Assembly: GCA_018381235.1 (NCBI GenBank)
Contig: JAGZSF010000004.1
Location: forward strand, 62,001-126,000
Direction of reading: 5' to 3'
Origin: Collinsella sp.
GTDB lineage: Bacteria > Actinomycetota > Coriobacteriia > Coriobacteriales > Coriobacteriaceae
Length of the DNA: 64,000 nt
The number at the start of each line of letters is the position of its first letter. The stretch's first letter is position 1. Both the position numbers and the translations under genes were made by a program. The notes below the pieces were generated by a model. That model searched no databases, was not told the origin of the DNA, and worked only from the letters and a program-made list of their open reading frames with translations. Positions 51,596-61,133 of this stretch are shown here, piece by piece.

Positions 51596-51663
51596 AGTTG
51601 CGGTGAAATAGGGACTAAATGAAGGCTCCAGAGGCCAAAACAGTCCCTATTCCACCGCAACTT
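51596..51663. repeat. 68-bp palindromic repeat, copy 2
   Basis: Same arms as copy 1 at 49666 (AGTTGCGGTGAAATAGGGAC and its complement with one mismatch). Only the centre (GAAGGCTCCAGAGG here) differs. The two copies, in the same orientation, bracket the propeller/zinc-ribbon gene. The copy 2 flank runs into the leader of cutC. Confidence 0.85.
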
Positions 51664-51721
51664 CATGGGGATGTGTGACAATGCCCGTCGGAAAACATCT
51701 GCTGTCATTGGGGGCCTATCT

Positions 51722-52399
51722 ATGCTGTACGAGTTTTGTGCCGAGAACTTTGAGCGAGTGCCGGCGGCCATCGAGGCCAGTGCGGGGCGCATTGAGCTGT
51801 GTGACAACCTCGCCGTCGGTGGCACCACGCCTTCCGCCGGCGTTATTAGCGCTACGGTCAGCTACGCTCACGATCATGACGCGCGAGTGATGTGCATGAT
51901 TCGTCCGCGTGGTGGCGACTTTCATTACAACCAGGACGAGCTGCGCATGATGGAGATGGACCTGGGCCTTGCTGTGAGTGCCGGCGTTGACGGCCTGGTC
52001 TTTGGCTGCTGCAAGCCCTGTGCCGGCGGCTGGGCGCTCGACGAGCTAACCCTCGGCGCCCTCGTTATGGCTACGGGCTGCGCGACCGAGGAGTGCAAAC
52101 GCGAGCCCATCGACATCACTTTCCACATGGCGTTTGATCAGCTCTCGCCTGAGGCTCAGCTCGACGCCATTGATACGCTCGCTGACTGCGGCGTTACGCG
52201 CATCCTCACGCATGGCGGTGCGGCCGGTACGTCGATCGAGGACAACTTCGAAAACCTGGCTCGTTTAATCGAGTATGCGGGCGATCGTTTGACCATCCTT
52301 CCGGGCGGCGGCATCACTACGGCAAATCGCGACGCGGTCGCGGCGGCGCTAGGCGTCTCCGAGCTCCACGGCACCAAGATCGTGCCGCTGGAGGTATAA
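51722..52399 (+). CDS. cutC: CutC-family protein
   Basis: A 225-residue TIM-barrel protein of the CutC family, once linked to copper homeostasis though that function is doubtful. MLYEFCAENFE at the start and RIELCDNLAVGGTTPS, MIRPRGGDFHYN, and LTHGGAAGTSIED match family motifs. The ATG at 51722 follows TTGGGGGCCTATCT; the frame is open further upstream. It ends three bases before the next gene, with which it forms an operon. Confidence 0.88.
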   Translation: MLYEFCAENFERVPAAIEASAGRIELCDNLAVGGTTPSAGVISATVSYAHDHDARVMCMIRPRGGDFHYNQDELRMMEMDLGLAVSAGVDGLVFGCCKPCAGGWALDELTLGALVMATGCATEECKREPIDITFHMAFDQLSPEAQLDAIDTLADCGVTRILTHGGAAGTSIEDNFENLARLIEYAGDRLTILPGGGITTANRDAVAAALGVSELHGTKIVPLEV

Positions 52400-52402
52400 C
52401 CC

Positions 52403-53200
52403 GTGGCGCTGGTATTTGACGTTCAGCAGGCGAGCGGTAAGCCCGACGATAATCGTCGCCCTGGCACCGCGTGCCCCTTTTGCGACACGGAGGGGCTTGC
52501 CAACATCATCCAGCGCGATGGTGACTGCATCTGGCTCGAGAATAAGTTCAAGACATTGCGGGCCACACGTCAGACCGTATTGATCGAGTCTGCCAATCAC
52601 GACGCCGACCTGGTGACCTATGAACCGGATGAGCTGCATCATGTGATGCGGTTTGCCCTGGGCTGTTGGCAGCAGATGATCGATTCCCAACAGTACTGCA
52701 GTGTGCTCATGTACAAGAACAAAGGCCCGCTTTCGGGCGGCAGCCTCGTCCATCCACACATGCAGATTGTGGGCTTGGAACAGGAGGACGGCTATACGGC
52801 GCTGGCCTCAGCCAACTTTGAAGGCATCAGTGTCTGGCAACAGGGGAGAATCTCGGTCGACATCTCAACCGAACCGATCATGGGGTTCTTTGAGATCAAC
52901 GTTTCAGCCCCGCAGGGAATCGCTGCCAGCGATGACACGAGAGACCAAGCCGAGGCGGATCTCTTCGCCGATGCGATCCAGGTAGCTCTGCGCTATATCC
53001 TGAACGAGCACCACGGTGGTCGCGCAGAGTCGTACAACCTGTTCTTCTATCACCTGGGCGGTCGGACCATTGCCAAGGCGCTGCCACGTTGGGTGGTTTC
53101 GCCCTACTTTGTCGGCTATCGTTTGGCCCAGGTCAATGCTGAGACAACGCTCGATATCGATGCTGAGCGCCTGCGTGCGCATCTGGAAACGCTCGTATAG
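52403..53200 (+). CDS. DUF4931 / GalT-like HIT-fold protein
   Basis: A 265-residue protein. CPFC near 24-27 is a zinc-binding pair, and GSLVHPHMQIVG (near 113-124) is the His-x-His-type active-site strand of the galactose-1-phosphate uridylyltransferase/HIT superfamily. Relatives are named DUF4931 and lack proof of substrate. The GTG at 52403 starts three bases after the cutC stop (GGAGGTATAACCC before it). It may transfer or hydrolyse a nucleotide; it is unlikely to be a true GalT, since no gal genes are near. Confidence 0.75.
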   Translation: MALVFDVQQASGKPDDNRRPGTACPFCDTEGLANIIQRDGDCIWLENKFKTLRATRQTVLIESANHDADLVTYEPDELHHVMRFALGCWQQMIDSQQYCSVLMYKNKGPLSGGSLVHPHMQIVGLEQEDGYTALASANFEGISVWQQGRISVDISTEPIMGFFEINVSAPQGIAASDDTRDQAEADLFADAIQVALRYILNEHHGGRAESYNLFFYHLGGRTIAKALPRWVVSPYFVGYRLAQVNAETTLDIDAERLRAHLETLV

Positions 53201-53230
53201 CAAGACTAACACCCGCGTAATGCGGACAGT

Positions 53231-54229
53231 CTAGCGTGCCATGGCGTCGCGGCCGGCTTCGACGCGCTTGCGCTGGGCGGCGCGCTCCTCGCCGGTCAGA
53301 CGCTCAAAGAGATGCCCGATAAGCGAGGCGAGTACCTGCTGAAACAGCGTTCCGCACATGACGGGAAACACGACTTCGCCCGGAAAGTACTGCGTGGCGA
53401 TGACGGCGCCCGAAGAGATGTTACGCATGCCGCAGGTAAAGCACATGGTGGTCGTCTCGCTATATGGCAGATGCAGCGTATGGGCGACCAGAAAACCGAC
53501 GACAAAGCCGCTGATGGCGAAGACCAAAATAAAGAGGGCGACTTCCAAGCGCACCGCGTTCATGTGCAGCACGTACTCGCTCATGGCGGTGGAGTTGGAG
53601 GCGATAACGCCCATCATCATGAATTTGCAGGCGGGCGAGAGCACGGGGGAGAGTTTTTCGTGCCCCCATCCGCGCGTGAGCTCGTTGATCACGATGCCGA
53701 GCACGGCGGGGATGGCGATCATAAAGGCCATGTCTTGCATCATGCTCGGCACATCGATCGAGACGGTGGCGCCCAGCAGGAGCTTGAGCGTGAGCGGAAT
53801 CGTCACAGGGGAGATAACCGAGGACGTCAGGATGATGGTGAGCGCGAGCGGGCCGTTGCCGCCGAACATGCTAATCCACATAAAGGCAGTGACCGCCACG
53901 GGTACGCTGTACTCGAGCACGATGCCGCAGACAAGGTTGGGATTGGAGCCAAAGAATAACGATCCCATGGCATAGGCCGCGATGGGAATAAGCGCCGCCG
54001 AGACGAGCAGTGCCAAAATCAGGTGCAGGGGACGGCGGAACACCTCGGCTACCTGGTGGAAGGTGTTGCTGAGCGCACCCTGAAACGTCATAAAGGCGAA
54101 GAGGGCGGGAACAATGGGCTTGAGCACGCCAATCTGCTGGGGAAAGAGCACGCCGAGCGCCACGCAAATCGGAACGATGACCTGCATATGCCCCGCGAGG
54201 AACTTTCCCAGTCCAGTCCATTGCTTCAT
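53231..54229 (-). CDS. BASS-family (SBF-like) transporter
   Basis: A 332-residue membrane protein of the bile acid:sodium symporter superfamily. About nine to ten helices are visible. The segments ALFAFMTFQGALSN, EYSVPVAVTAFMWI and CGMRNISSGAVIA resemble family sodium-site motifs. It faces the cutC operon with 30 bases between stops, no clear terminator. Members move organic acids, including bile acids, pantothenate or other anions; a bile-acid role in a gut organism is possible but not shown. Confidence 0.8.
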   Translation of the reverse strand: MKQWTGLGKFLAGHMQVIVPICVALGVLFPQQIGVLKPIVPALFAFMTFQGALSNTFHQVAEVFRRPLHLILALLVSAALIPIAAYAMGSLFFGSNPNLVCGIVLEYSVPVAVTAFMWISMFGGNGPLALTIILTSSVISPVTIPLTLKLLLGATVSIDVPSMMQDMAFMIAIPAVLGIVINELTRGWGHEKLSPVLSPACKFMMMGVIASNSTAMSEYVLHMNAVRLEVALFILVFAISGFVVGFLVAHTLHLPYSETTTMCFTCGMRNISSGAVIATQYFPGEVVFPVMCGTLFQQVLASLIGHLFERLTGEERAAQRKRVEAGRDAMAR

Positions 54230-54389
54230 ATGTCCCGTGACTCCCTTTATCCGCGAACTCGTTTGTATGGATATGCTAGACGCTCGTATGCGTCCGTGCG
54301 GCTGAAACGCTCGATTATTTCGAGGCTATTACCGGCATCGTTTACCGAAACCGCGGCGTGCTGCGGCGATTTGCGTCCGCGCCGCACGG

Positions 54390-54395
54390 TATAAT
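54390..54395 (+). promoter_or_regulatory. Candidate -10 box for the recJ operon
   Basis: TATAAT, a perfect -10 match, lies 108 bases before the recJ-recQ start. A -35 box is not clear: GATTTG is 16 bases upstream. The rest of 54230-54503 shows no further signal. Confidence 0.4.
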
Positions 54396-54503
54396 AAATC
54401 CGTTCAACAGATCTGCCTGCCGAAGCGGGCATACACAGAGGACTCATCGCTATGAACCGTGAGAGGTATCGCGGCGACCTGCCCCTATCGGGGGTGGGCG
54501 CCT

Positions 54504-57500
54504 ATGTCATCGCTTAAGACGACGCATCGCTGGGCGGTCGCTCAGCAAAACCCCGAGCTCGAAAAGGAGCTTTCGGCTGGCCTGGGCATACCCGGGCTGG
54601 TGGCGCGCATTATGGTTGCGCACGGCATTACATCCATCGAGGAAGGGCAGCTGTTTTTGACGCCTTCGCTCGATCGCGACTGGGCTGACCCACTCATTAT
54701 CCCGGGCATGTCGGTCGTTGCCGACCGTGTCGAGCGCGCTATTCGCAACCACGAGCGCATCGCGGTCTTTGGCGATTTTGACGTTGACGGTATTACGTCG
54801 ACCTGCCTGTTGACCGAGGCGCTGCGCACGTTTGGCGCCGATGTCACGCCGTTTATTCCGCATCGCTTTGACGAGGGCTACGGTCTTTCGCGCGCGGCGC
54901 TCGACCGCGTTAACGAGCTCGCTCGCCCTCAGCTGATCGTGACTGTCGATAACGGTATTGCCGCCAAGGAAGAGGTCTCCTATTTGGAGGACCTGGGGAT
55001 CGATTTGGTGGTCACGGACCATCACGAGCCCTCCGACCAGGTGCCGCAGGGTGTGCCCCTGACCGACCCCAAGCTCGAGGACGAGGGCCCCTCGCGCGAG
55101 CTTGCCGGTGCTGGTGTGGCGCTCAAGCTGGTGCAAGTCCTGGGTGAGCGCCTGGGCAAGCCGTCGTATTGGCGTTCGCTAATCGAGGTCGCGGCGCTGG
55201 GCACCGTGTCCGACATGATGCCGCTCACGCCCGAGAACCGCGCGCTGGTTGCCGAGGGCATCCAGCAGATGCGCGTAACCGCTCGCCCCGGCTATATCGC
55301 GCTTGCCGCGCTTGCCAAGGCGGACCTTTCGAGCATTACGGCGGATGGCCTGTCATTCTCGCTCATTCCCCGCTTAAACGCTGCCGGCCGCATGGCCGAT
55401 CCCAAGCTGGCGCTCGACCTGCTGCTTGCCCGCAATCCCATCGAAGCAAGCGCGCTGGCGGCTGAGCTCGAGGAAATCAACCGCCAGCGCCGTGAGATCG
55501 AGGCGGAGCTCACGCGCGATGCCATGGCAAAGGTCGAGGAGACCTATGACGGCGGGCGCGCGATCGTTGTGGGCGGCGAAGGCTGGCACGAGGGCGTCAA
55601 GGGCATCGTGGCAAGCCGTCTGACCAACCGCTATCACGTGCCGGCGCTGCTGTTCTCGATCGAGGACGGTATCGCGCGCGGCTCTGGTCGCTCGGTGGGC
55701 AAAGTTAACCTGTTTGACGCCGTCGAGCGCTGTTCCGACCTGCTGATTCGTCGCGGCGGACATGCCGGTGCGGTGGGTGTGACCATCGAGGCATCCAAGC
55801 TCGATGAATTCCGTCGTCGCCTTTCCGCCGTGCTATCGGAGATTCCCGCTGAGGACTTTGAAGACATCGACGAGGTTGCCGCCACGGTCGACCTTTCCGA
55901 GCTGAATATCGAGACTATAGAGCAGATTTCCCGCCTTGAGCCGTTTGGCCAGGGTAATAAGGTGCCGCTGCTGGCTGCCGAGGGCGTGACGATGTGCGAT
56001 CGCGCCGTGGTGGGTAAGACCGGCGAGCACATGCGCTTTGTGGCGACCGATGGCGCCGCGAGCGTGCCGGCCATTATGTTCCGCGTGCCGCAAATCGATA
56101 AGCTCATCAACTGCGATAGCGCTGTCGACTTGGTGTTTGAGGCCGTTGCCGAGCATTGGCAGGGGCGTGTGAAGCCCAAGCTCATGATCAAGGATGTTCT
56201 GGTCCGCGATACCACGCTGCCCGGCGTCGACGATCCGGCATGCGAGCTTCGTCGTGGCGTGCAGCCGGCGGATTCTGGCCTGCGCCTGGAGTCGCGCAAG
56301 CGCGAGACGCTCGCCCAGCTTTCCTATACCGAGCTCACGCGCTCGCTTATTCATAGCTTTATCGGCTCGAACCAGCCGCACCGCGCGCAGGTCGAGGCGC
56401 TCGATGCCCTGGCCGATCACCAAAGTGTTCTGGCCGTTATGGGAACAGGGCGCGGCAAGTCTCTTATCTTCCATGTGCATGCCGCGCGCGAGGCGGTCCT
56501 TCGCGGGCGTGCGAGCATCTTTGTCTATCCGCTGCGTGCACTCGTTGCCGACCAGGCCTATCACCTCTCGTCGACGATGGCCGCGCTCGGTATTGGCGTA
56601 GGCGTGCTGACCGGCGAGACCGTGGAGGCGGCGCGCGATGACGTGTTTGCCGGCTTGGCTTCGGGCCGCACCGGCATCGTGCTCACGACGCCCGAGTTCC
56701 TGTCCATTCACCGCGACCGCTTTGCGCGTTCGGGACGCATCGGTTTTGTCGTTATCGATGAGGCGCATCATGCCGGTCTTGCCAAGGGCGGTGACCGCAG
56801 CGCCTATCTCGACATGCCCGATATCCTCAAGGCCCTGGGCGACCCGGTCGTTCTGGCCACGACTGCCACCGCAACGGCTCCGGTTGTGGCCGAGCTCGCC
56901 CGCGTGCTACCGATTACCCGTACGGTGGTCGACGAGACGGTGCGCGAGAACTTGCAGCTCGAGGATGACCGAGACCTTGCGAGCCGCGAGAACCGCCTGG
57001 TGTCAATCGTGGCGACGGGGGAGAAGACCGTCATCTACGTCAACTCGCGCGACCAGTCCGTGGCGCTTGCTAAGACGCTGCGCAAGCGGGTACCCGATTG
57101 CGCGACCCGCATCGCGTTTTATAACGCGGGGCTTGCGCGCTCCGATCGTCGCCGTGTCGAGGAGGCGTTTCGAGACGGCAGCCTCAGCTGCATCGTTTCG
57201 ACCTCTGCCTTTGGCGAGGGCGTCAACCTGCCCGATATCCGCCATGTCGTGCTCTACCACATGCCGTTTGGCAGCATTGAGTTCAACCAGATGAGCGGAC
57301 GCGCCGGTCGCGACGGCCAACCTGCCGTGATTCACTTGCTCTACTCGTCGCGTGACGCTCGCATTAACGAGCGCCTGCTCGACTGCTACGCGCCCGAGCG
57401 CGATGAGCTCGTCACGCTCTATCGCGCGCTGCAGACCATGTGGCGCTCCAACCGCGGCAAGACCGGAGACGACTCGTTTAGTGCGAGCGATATCGATATC

Positions 57501-57791
57501 GCGCAGATGTGTCTTGCCATCGATGCCCGCACGCCGGTCGATGAGCGCTCGGTGGCAAGCGGTCTGGGAATCTTCGAAGAGCTTGGTTTCTGTCGCGTTT
57601 CGGGGTTTGACGACACCCGTCGCATCGCGATGGCAGAAAACCCGGGCCGTGTGCAATTGAGCAGGTCAATCCGCTATTTGGAGGGCTTACGCTCGCGCAT
57701 GGAGTTCTCGGCTTTCCGGAGCTGGGCGCTCGATTCGTGCGCTTCTGATATGCTAGCCAAAGTTAACCGCCCGATCGTACCGCGGGCCTAG
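54504..57791 (+). CDS. recJ: RecJ exonuclease fused to a RecQ-like helicase
   Basis: A 1095-residue protein. The N-terminal half is RecJ, a single-strand DNA 5'-3' exonuclease: DFDVDG at 91-96 and DHH at 172-174 are catalytic; GSGRSVGKVNL and RRGGHAGAVG lie in the DHHA1 part; an OB-type segment follows. The C-terminal half is a RecQ-like SF2 helicase: Walker A GTGRGKS (647-653), DEAH (752-755) and SGRAGRDGQ (931-939). A helicase on the same chain would unwind DNA for the nuclease, as RecQ with RecJ do as separate proteins in E. coli. The start at 54504 follows GGGGGTGGGCGCCT. relA follows 15 bases after its stop. Confidence 0.92.
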   Translation: MSSLKTTHRWAVAQQNPELEKELSAGLGIPGLVARIMVAHGITSIEEGQLFLTPSLDRDWADPLIIPGMSVVADRVERAIRNHERIAVFGDFDVDGITSTCLLTEALRTFGADVTPFIPHRFDEGYGLSRAALDRVNELARPQLIVTVDNGIAAKEEVSYLEDLGIDLVVTDHHEPSDQVPQGVPLTDPKLEDEGPSRELAGAGVALKLVQVLGERLGKPSYWRSLIEVAALGTVSDMMPLTPENRALVAEGIQQMRVTARPGYIALAALAKADLSSITADGLSFSLIPRLNAAGRMADPKLALDLLLARNPIEASALAAELEEINRQRREIEAELTRDAMAKVEETYDGGRAIVVGGEGWHEGVKGIVASRLTNRYHVPALLFSIEDGIARGSGRSVGKVNLFDAVERCSDLLIRRGGHAGAVGVTIEASKLDEFRRRLSAVLSEIPAEDFEDIDEVAATVDLSELNIETIEQISRLEPFGQGNKVPLLAAEGVTMCDRAVVGKTGEHMRFVATDGAASVPAIMFRVPQIDKLINCDSAVDLVFEAVAEHWQGRVKPKLMIKDVLVRDTTLPGVDDPACELRRGVQPADSGLRLESRKRETLAQLSYTELTRSLIHSFIGSNQPHRAQVEALDALADHQSVLAVMGTGRGKSLIFHVHAAREAVLRGRASIFVYPLRALVADQAYHLSSTMAALGIGVGVLTGETVEAARDDVFAGLASGRTGIVLTTPEFLSIHRDRFARSGRIGFVVIDEAHHAGLAKGGDRSAYLDMPDILKALGDPVVLATTATATAPVVAELARVLPITRTVVDETVRENLQLEDDRDLASRENRLVSIVATGEKTVIYVNSRDQSVALAKTLRKRVPDCATRIAFYNAGLARSDRRRVEEAFRDGSLSCIVSTSAFGEGVNLPDIRHVVLYHMPFGSIEFNQMSGRAGRDGQPAVIHLLYSSRDARINERLLDCYAPERDELVTLYRALQTMWRSNRGKTGDDSFSASDIDIAQMCLAIDARTPVDERSVASGLGIFEELGFCRVSGFDDTRRIAMAENPGRVQLSRSIRYLEGLRSRMEFSAFRSWALDSCASDMLAKVNRPIVPRA

Positions 57792-57806
57792 GGGAAGGGG
57801 ACCTCG

Positions 57807-60167
57807 ATGGATGCCGCAGCCCGTACCGCCCATGATTCCACCCTCCAGCCGTTTTCGGAGATGGAGCACTATAAGCATGCCGATGAGCTGCCGCCCGAGA
57901 TTATGGCGGACAGCTACGACAAGCTGGAGCGCCTGTGCCTCAAATATATGAATGAGGACGACTTCTCTAAGGTGGAGCAGGCCTATTGCTTTGCTGCCGA
58001 GAAGCACTGCAACCAAAAGCGGCGCTCGGGTGAGATGTACATCAACCATCCCGTCGAGGTGGCTATCATTTTGGCAGATCTCAAGATGGACTGCGATGTG
58101 GTGTGCGCCGCGCTGCTGCACGATACCGTCGAGGATACCGAGACCTCGCTTGCCGATGTTTCCGGCCTGTTTGGCGATACGGTGGCCGAGCTCGTCGATG
58201 GCGTGACCAAGCTCACCAACATCGAAGTCGACAGCATGGACGAGAAGCAGGCCCTCACGCTGCGCAAGATGTTCCTCGCCATGTCCAAGGACATCCGCGT
58301 CATTATCGTTAAGCTTGCCGACCGCCTGCATAACATGCGTACGCTGGCGGCCCTTCGCGAGGACCGTCGCCTGTTTAAGGCTCGCGAGACCATGGACGTG
58401 TATGCGCCCCTGGCCGACCGTCTGGGCATGAGCTCTATTAAGTGGGAGCTCGAGGACCTGTCCTTCTTCTACCTGGAGCCCGATGCCTACCAGCGCATTG
58501 CGCGCATGGTGGCTGAGTCGCGCGAGGTCCGTGAGCGCTATCTGGCCGAGACCATCAAGACGCTCACCGACGAGCTCAACCGCATTGGCCTGGAGGGCTT
58601 CCAGATCAATGGTCGCTCCAAGCACTATTGGTCTATCTACCAAAAGATGAAGCGCAAGGGCAAGGAGTTCTCCGAGATCTACGATTTGGTGGCGCTGCGC
58701 GTTATTACCCATTCGGTGCGCGATTGTTACTCCACGCTCGGCGCGGTGCACACACTATGGCACCCCATGCCCGGTCGCTTTAAAGACTATATCGCCATGC
58801 CCAAGGTCAATAACTACCAGTCGCTCCATACGACGGTTATCGGCCCCACGGCCCGCCCGCTCGAGATTCAGATTCGAACCTATGAGATGCATGAGCAGGC
58901 CGAGTACGGCATTGCCGCCCACTGGCTGTATAAGAAATCGGGCGGATCGTCTGCTTCCAAGACCAATGACGCTCAACGTTTGGACGACCAGATTAACTGG
59001 CTCAAACATTCGCTCGATTGGGCGGCTTCTGACGAGATTACGGACGCCAAGGAATACCTGCATTCGCTGAAGGTCGACCTCTTCGATCAAGAGATCTTCG
59101 TCTTTACGCCCAAGGGCGAGGTCATGGCGCTTCGTGCCGGCTCCACGCCGCTCGACTTTGCCTACGCTGTTCACACCGAGGTGGGCAACCACTGCGTCGG
59201 CGCTAAGATCAACGGTGCGGTGGCCCCGCTTACGCACGAGATCAAGACGGGCGACCGCGTTGAAATCCTGACCAACAAGAGTTCCAAGCCGTCGCGTGAT
59301 TGGCTCAAGATCGTTAAGACACCTTCCGCCAAGTCAAAGATCCGCCGTTACTTCGCCGCCGCGACCAAAGACGATGACGCTGCCGCCGGCCGCGATATAC
59401 TGGCCAAAGACCTGCGCAAGCGCGGGTATGGCATCTCTACGCCGCGATCCACGCGTGCGCTCAACGCCGTGGCGGAGCAGCTGAACTTCAAGCAGCTCGA
59501 GGACCTGTTTGCCGCCGTCGGCGCCGGCAAGGTTGCCCCGCGCGCTGTGGGTAACAAGGTCGAACAAATCTTGGACCCCAAGCCCGAGGAACAGCTCACC
59601 AAGGCCGAGGCTATCGCCGAGGTCGTCAAGCAGCCGGCCCGAGGCTCCAACCGCAAGCCGCAAAAGCGCGGCAAGAGCGCCAGCAACGGCATTATCGTCA
59701 AGGGCGAGAGCAACAGCGGCCTGCTGGTCCGTCTGGCGCATTGCTGCAATCCGGTGACGGGCGACGATATCGTCGGCTTCATCACGCGCGGCCGTGGCGT
59801 TTCGGTGCATCGCGCCAACTGCCCCAACGTCAAGGGTCTTATGGAGCATCCCGAGCGCATGATCGAAGTGGAGTGGGACGGCGCAGCCGACACCCTCTTC
59901 CAGGTCGAGATCGTGGTCGAGTGCCTGGACCGCATGGGCCTGCTCAAGGATGTCACCATTGCCATTGGCGATGCGGGCGGCAATATCCTTTCTGCCGCCA
60001 CGTCGACCAACCGCGAGGGTATTGCAACCCTGCGCTTTATGGTCGAGATCTCGGACGCGAGCGGTCTGGATCCGCTGCTGGCTTCCATCAGCAGTGTCGA
60101 TTCGGTCTACGACGCTCGCCGTCTTATGCCCGGCGAAGGCGGAGCTCAGCTCAAGCGCCGTGTGTAG
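57807..60167 (+). CDS. relA: Bifunctional (p)ppGpp synthetase/hydrolase RelA/SpoT
   Basis: A 786-residue Rel enzyme, making and degrading the stringent-response alarmone. Hydrolase HD motif: LLHDTVEDT near 105-113, with INHPVEVA before it. Synthetase: RFKDYIAMPKVNNYQSLHT near 323-341. A TGS domain (VFTPKGEVMALRAGSTPLDF) and a C-terminal ACT domain follow. Both catalytic halves look intact, so the protein should be bifunctional. AAGGGGACCTCG precedes the ATG. Confidence 0.95.
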   Translation: MDAAARTAHDSTLQPFSEMEHYKHADELPPEIMADSYDKLERLCLKYMNEDDFSKVEQAYCFAAEKHCNQKRRSGEMYINHPVEVAIILADLKMDCDVVCAALLHDTVEDTETSLADVSGLFGDTVAELVDGVTKLTNIEVDSMDEKQALTLRKMFLAMSKDIRVIIVKLADRLHNMRTLAALREDRRLFKARETMDVYAPLADRLGMSSIKWELEDLSFFYLEPDAYQRIARMVAESREVRERYLAETIKTLTDELNRIGLEGFQINGRSKHYWSIYQKMKRKGKEFSEIYDLVALRVITHSVRDCYSTLGAVHTLWHPMPGRFKDYIAMPKVNNYQSLHTTVIGPTARPLEIQIRTYEMHEQAEYGIAAHWLYKKSGGSSASKTNDAQRLDDQINWLKHSLDWAASDEITDAKEYLHSLKVDLFDQEIFVFTPKGEVMALRAGSTPLDFAYAVHTEVGNHCVGAKINGAVAPLTHEIKTGDRVEILTNKSSKPSRDWLKIVKTPSAKSKIRRYFAAATKDDDAAAGRDILAKDLRKRGYGISTPRSTRALNAVAEQLNFKQLEDLFAAVGAGKVAPRAVGNKVEQILDPKPEEQLTKAEAIAEVVKQPARGSNRKPQKRGKSASNGIIVKGESNSGLLVRLAHCCNPVTGDDIVGFITRGRGVSVHRANCPNVKGLMEHPERMIEVEWDGAADTLFQVEIVVECLDRMGLLKDVTIAIGDAGGNILSAATSTNREGIATLRFMVEISDASGLDPLLASISSVDSVYDARRLMPGEGGAQLKRRV

Positions 60168-60200
60168 GTGCGAGAGCCTCTCAGCATCATAGATATTGGT

Positions 60201-60238
60201 TACGTTCGAGGCATCGTTTGGTGCCTCGAACGTATTTT
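60201..60238 (+). terminator. Terminator after relA
   Basis: TACGTTCGAGGCA (60201-60213) pairs perfectly with TGCCTCGAACGTA (60222-60234), followed by TTTTAG. The next gene's ribosome site lies directly after, so it may also act as a leader hairpin. Confidence 0.75.
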
Positions 60239-60255
60239 AGAAGGAGGGTATGCGC

Positions 60256-60939
60256 ATGGGCGATATGACTTTGGACCTGACACCCCGAGGTGCAGCTTCG
60301 ATTGAGGCACTCGTCAACGGCCCGATTCAGACCAACAGTTACGCCGTGATTTCGAATGACGAGTGCTTAATCGTCGATCCGGCGTGGGAGGGCGAGCGTC
60401 TTGTGGAGCATATCCGCACCGCGCATCCCGAAGTTCGCGTACTCGGCTCTGTCTGCACGCACGGTCATGCCGACCATGTTGGCGGGGTCGCCGGGGTTCG
60501 AGCTGTCGTTGGCGACAGCGCACTATATGAGTTGTGCGCTAAGGACGTGACGGTGCCTCGCGCAAATATCGAGGAGCAGCGCGCCATGTGGGGTATTGAG
60601 ACGCCCGATCCGGGCGAGCCGACGCGGCTGCTTGCCGAGGGCGATACGATTGAATTGGGCGATATCTGCCTGCAGGTGATCGAGACGCCGGGGCATACGC
60701 CGGGCGGCATCGTCCTGTTCGCCGCGACCGAGCAGGGGAACATCGCCTTTGTGGGCGACACGCTTTTCCCGGGCAGCCACGGTCGTACCGATCTTTCCGG
60801 CGGTGACGAGGCGGCGATTATGCGCTCGCTCTCCAAACTTGCCAAGACGCTTCCGCCCGATACCGTTTGCTTGACGGGCCATGGCGATTCGACCACGATG
60901 GCGCGCGAACTTATGCAGAATCCGTTTATGCAGATGTAG
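60256..60939 (+). CDS. MBL-fold metallo-hydrolase, glyoxalase II-like
   Basis: A 227-residue metallo-beta-lactamase-fold enzyme. The zinc-binding THGHADHVGG, ETPGHTPGG, GDTLFPGSHGRTDL and TGHGDST motifs are complete. GPIQTNSYAV near the start is typical of the YcbL/glyoxalase II-like branch, which hydrolyses thioesters. GAAGGAGGGTATGCGC places the ribosome site for the ATG at 60256 rather than 60250. It is monocistronic after relA. Confidence 0.88.
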   Translation: MGDMTLDLTPRGAASIEALVNGPIQTNSYAVISNDECLIVDPAWEGERLVEHIRTAHPEVRVLGSVCTHGHADHVGGVAGVRAVVGDSALYELCAKDVTVPRANIEEQRAMWGIETPDPGEPTRLLAEGDTIELGDICLQVIETPGHTPGGIVLFAATEQGNIAFVGDTLFPGSHGRTDLSGGDEAAIMRSLSKLAKTLPPDTVCLTGHGDSTTMARELMQNPFMQM

Positions 60940-61133
60940 GCTCGAAGCCGTCTTTCGAATCACGAAGACCGCTCAATCGTCAAGCTATTTTCCCCAGTGG
61001 GTCGATTCTGTGGGGCAAACGGTCAAAATTTGTCCAATCGGATGGTATTCGTGAACAAACGAACGTTTATGCTCGGGTATGTCGTGGTAAAATCTCAGGC
61101 GTTATCGGAGCAACCTTACAGGAGGTTTCTTTT

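Noticed and set aside
61050..61072. LexA-type operator at GAACAAACGAACGTTT before fba
   Set aside because: The half-sites are direct rather than inverted and do not fit CGAAC-N4-GTTCG; aldolase is not an SOS gene.
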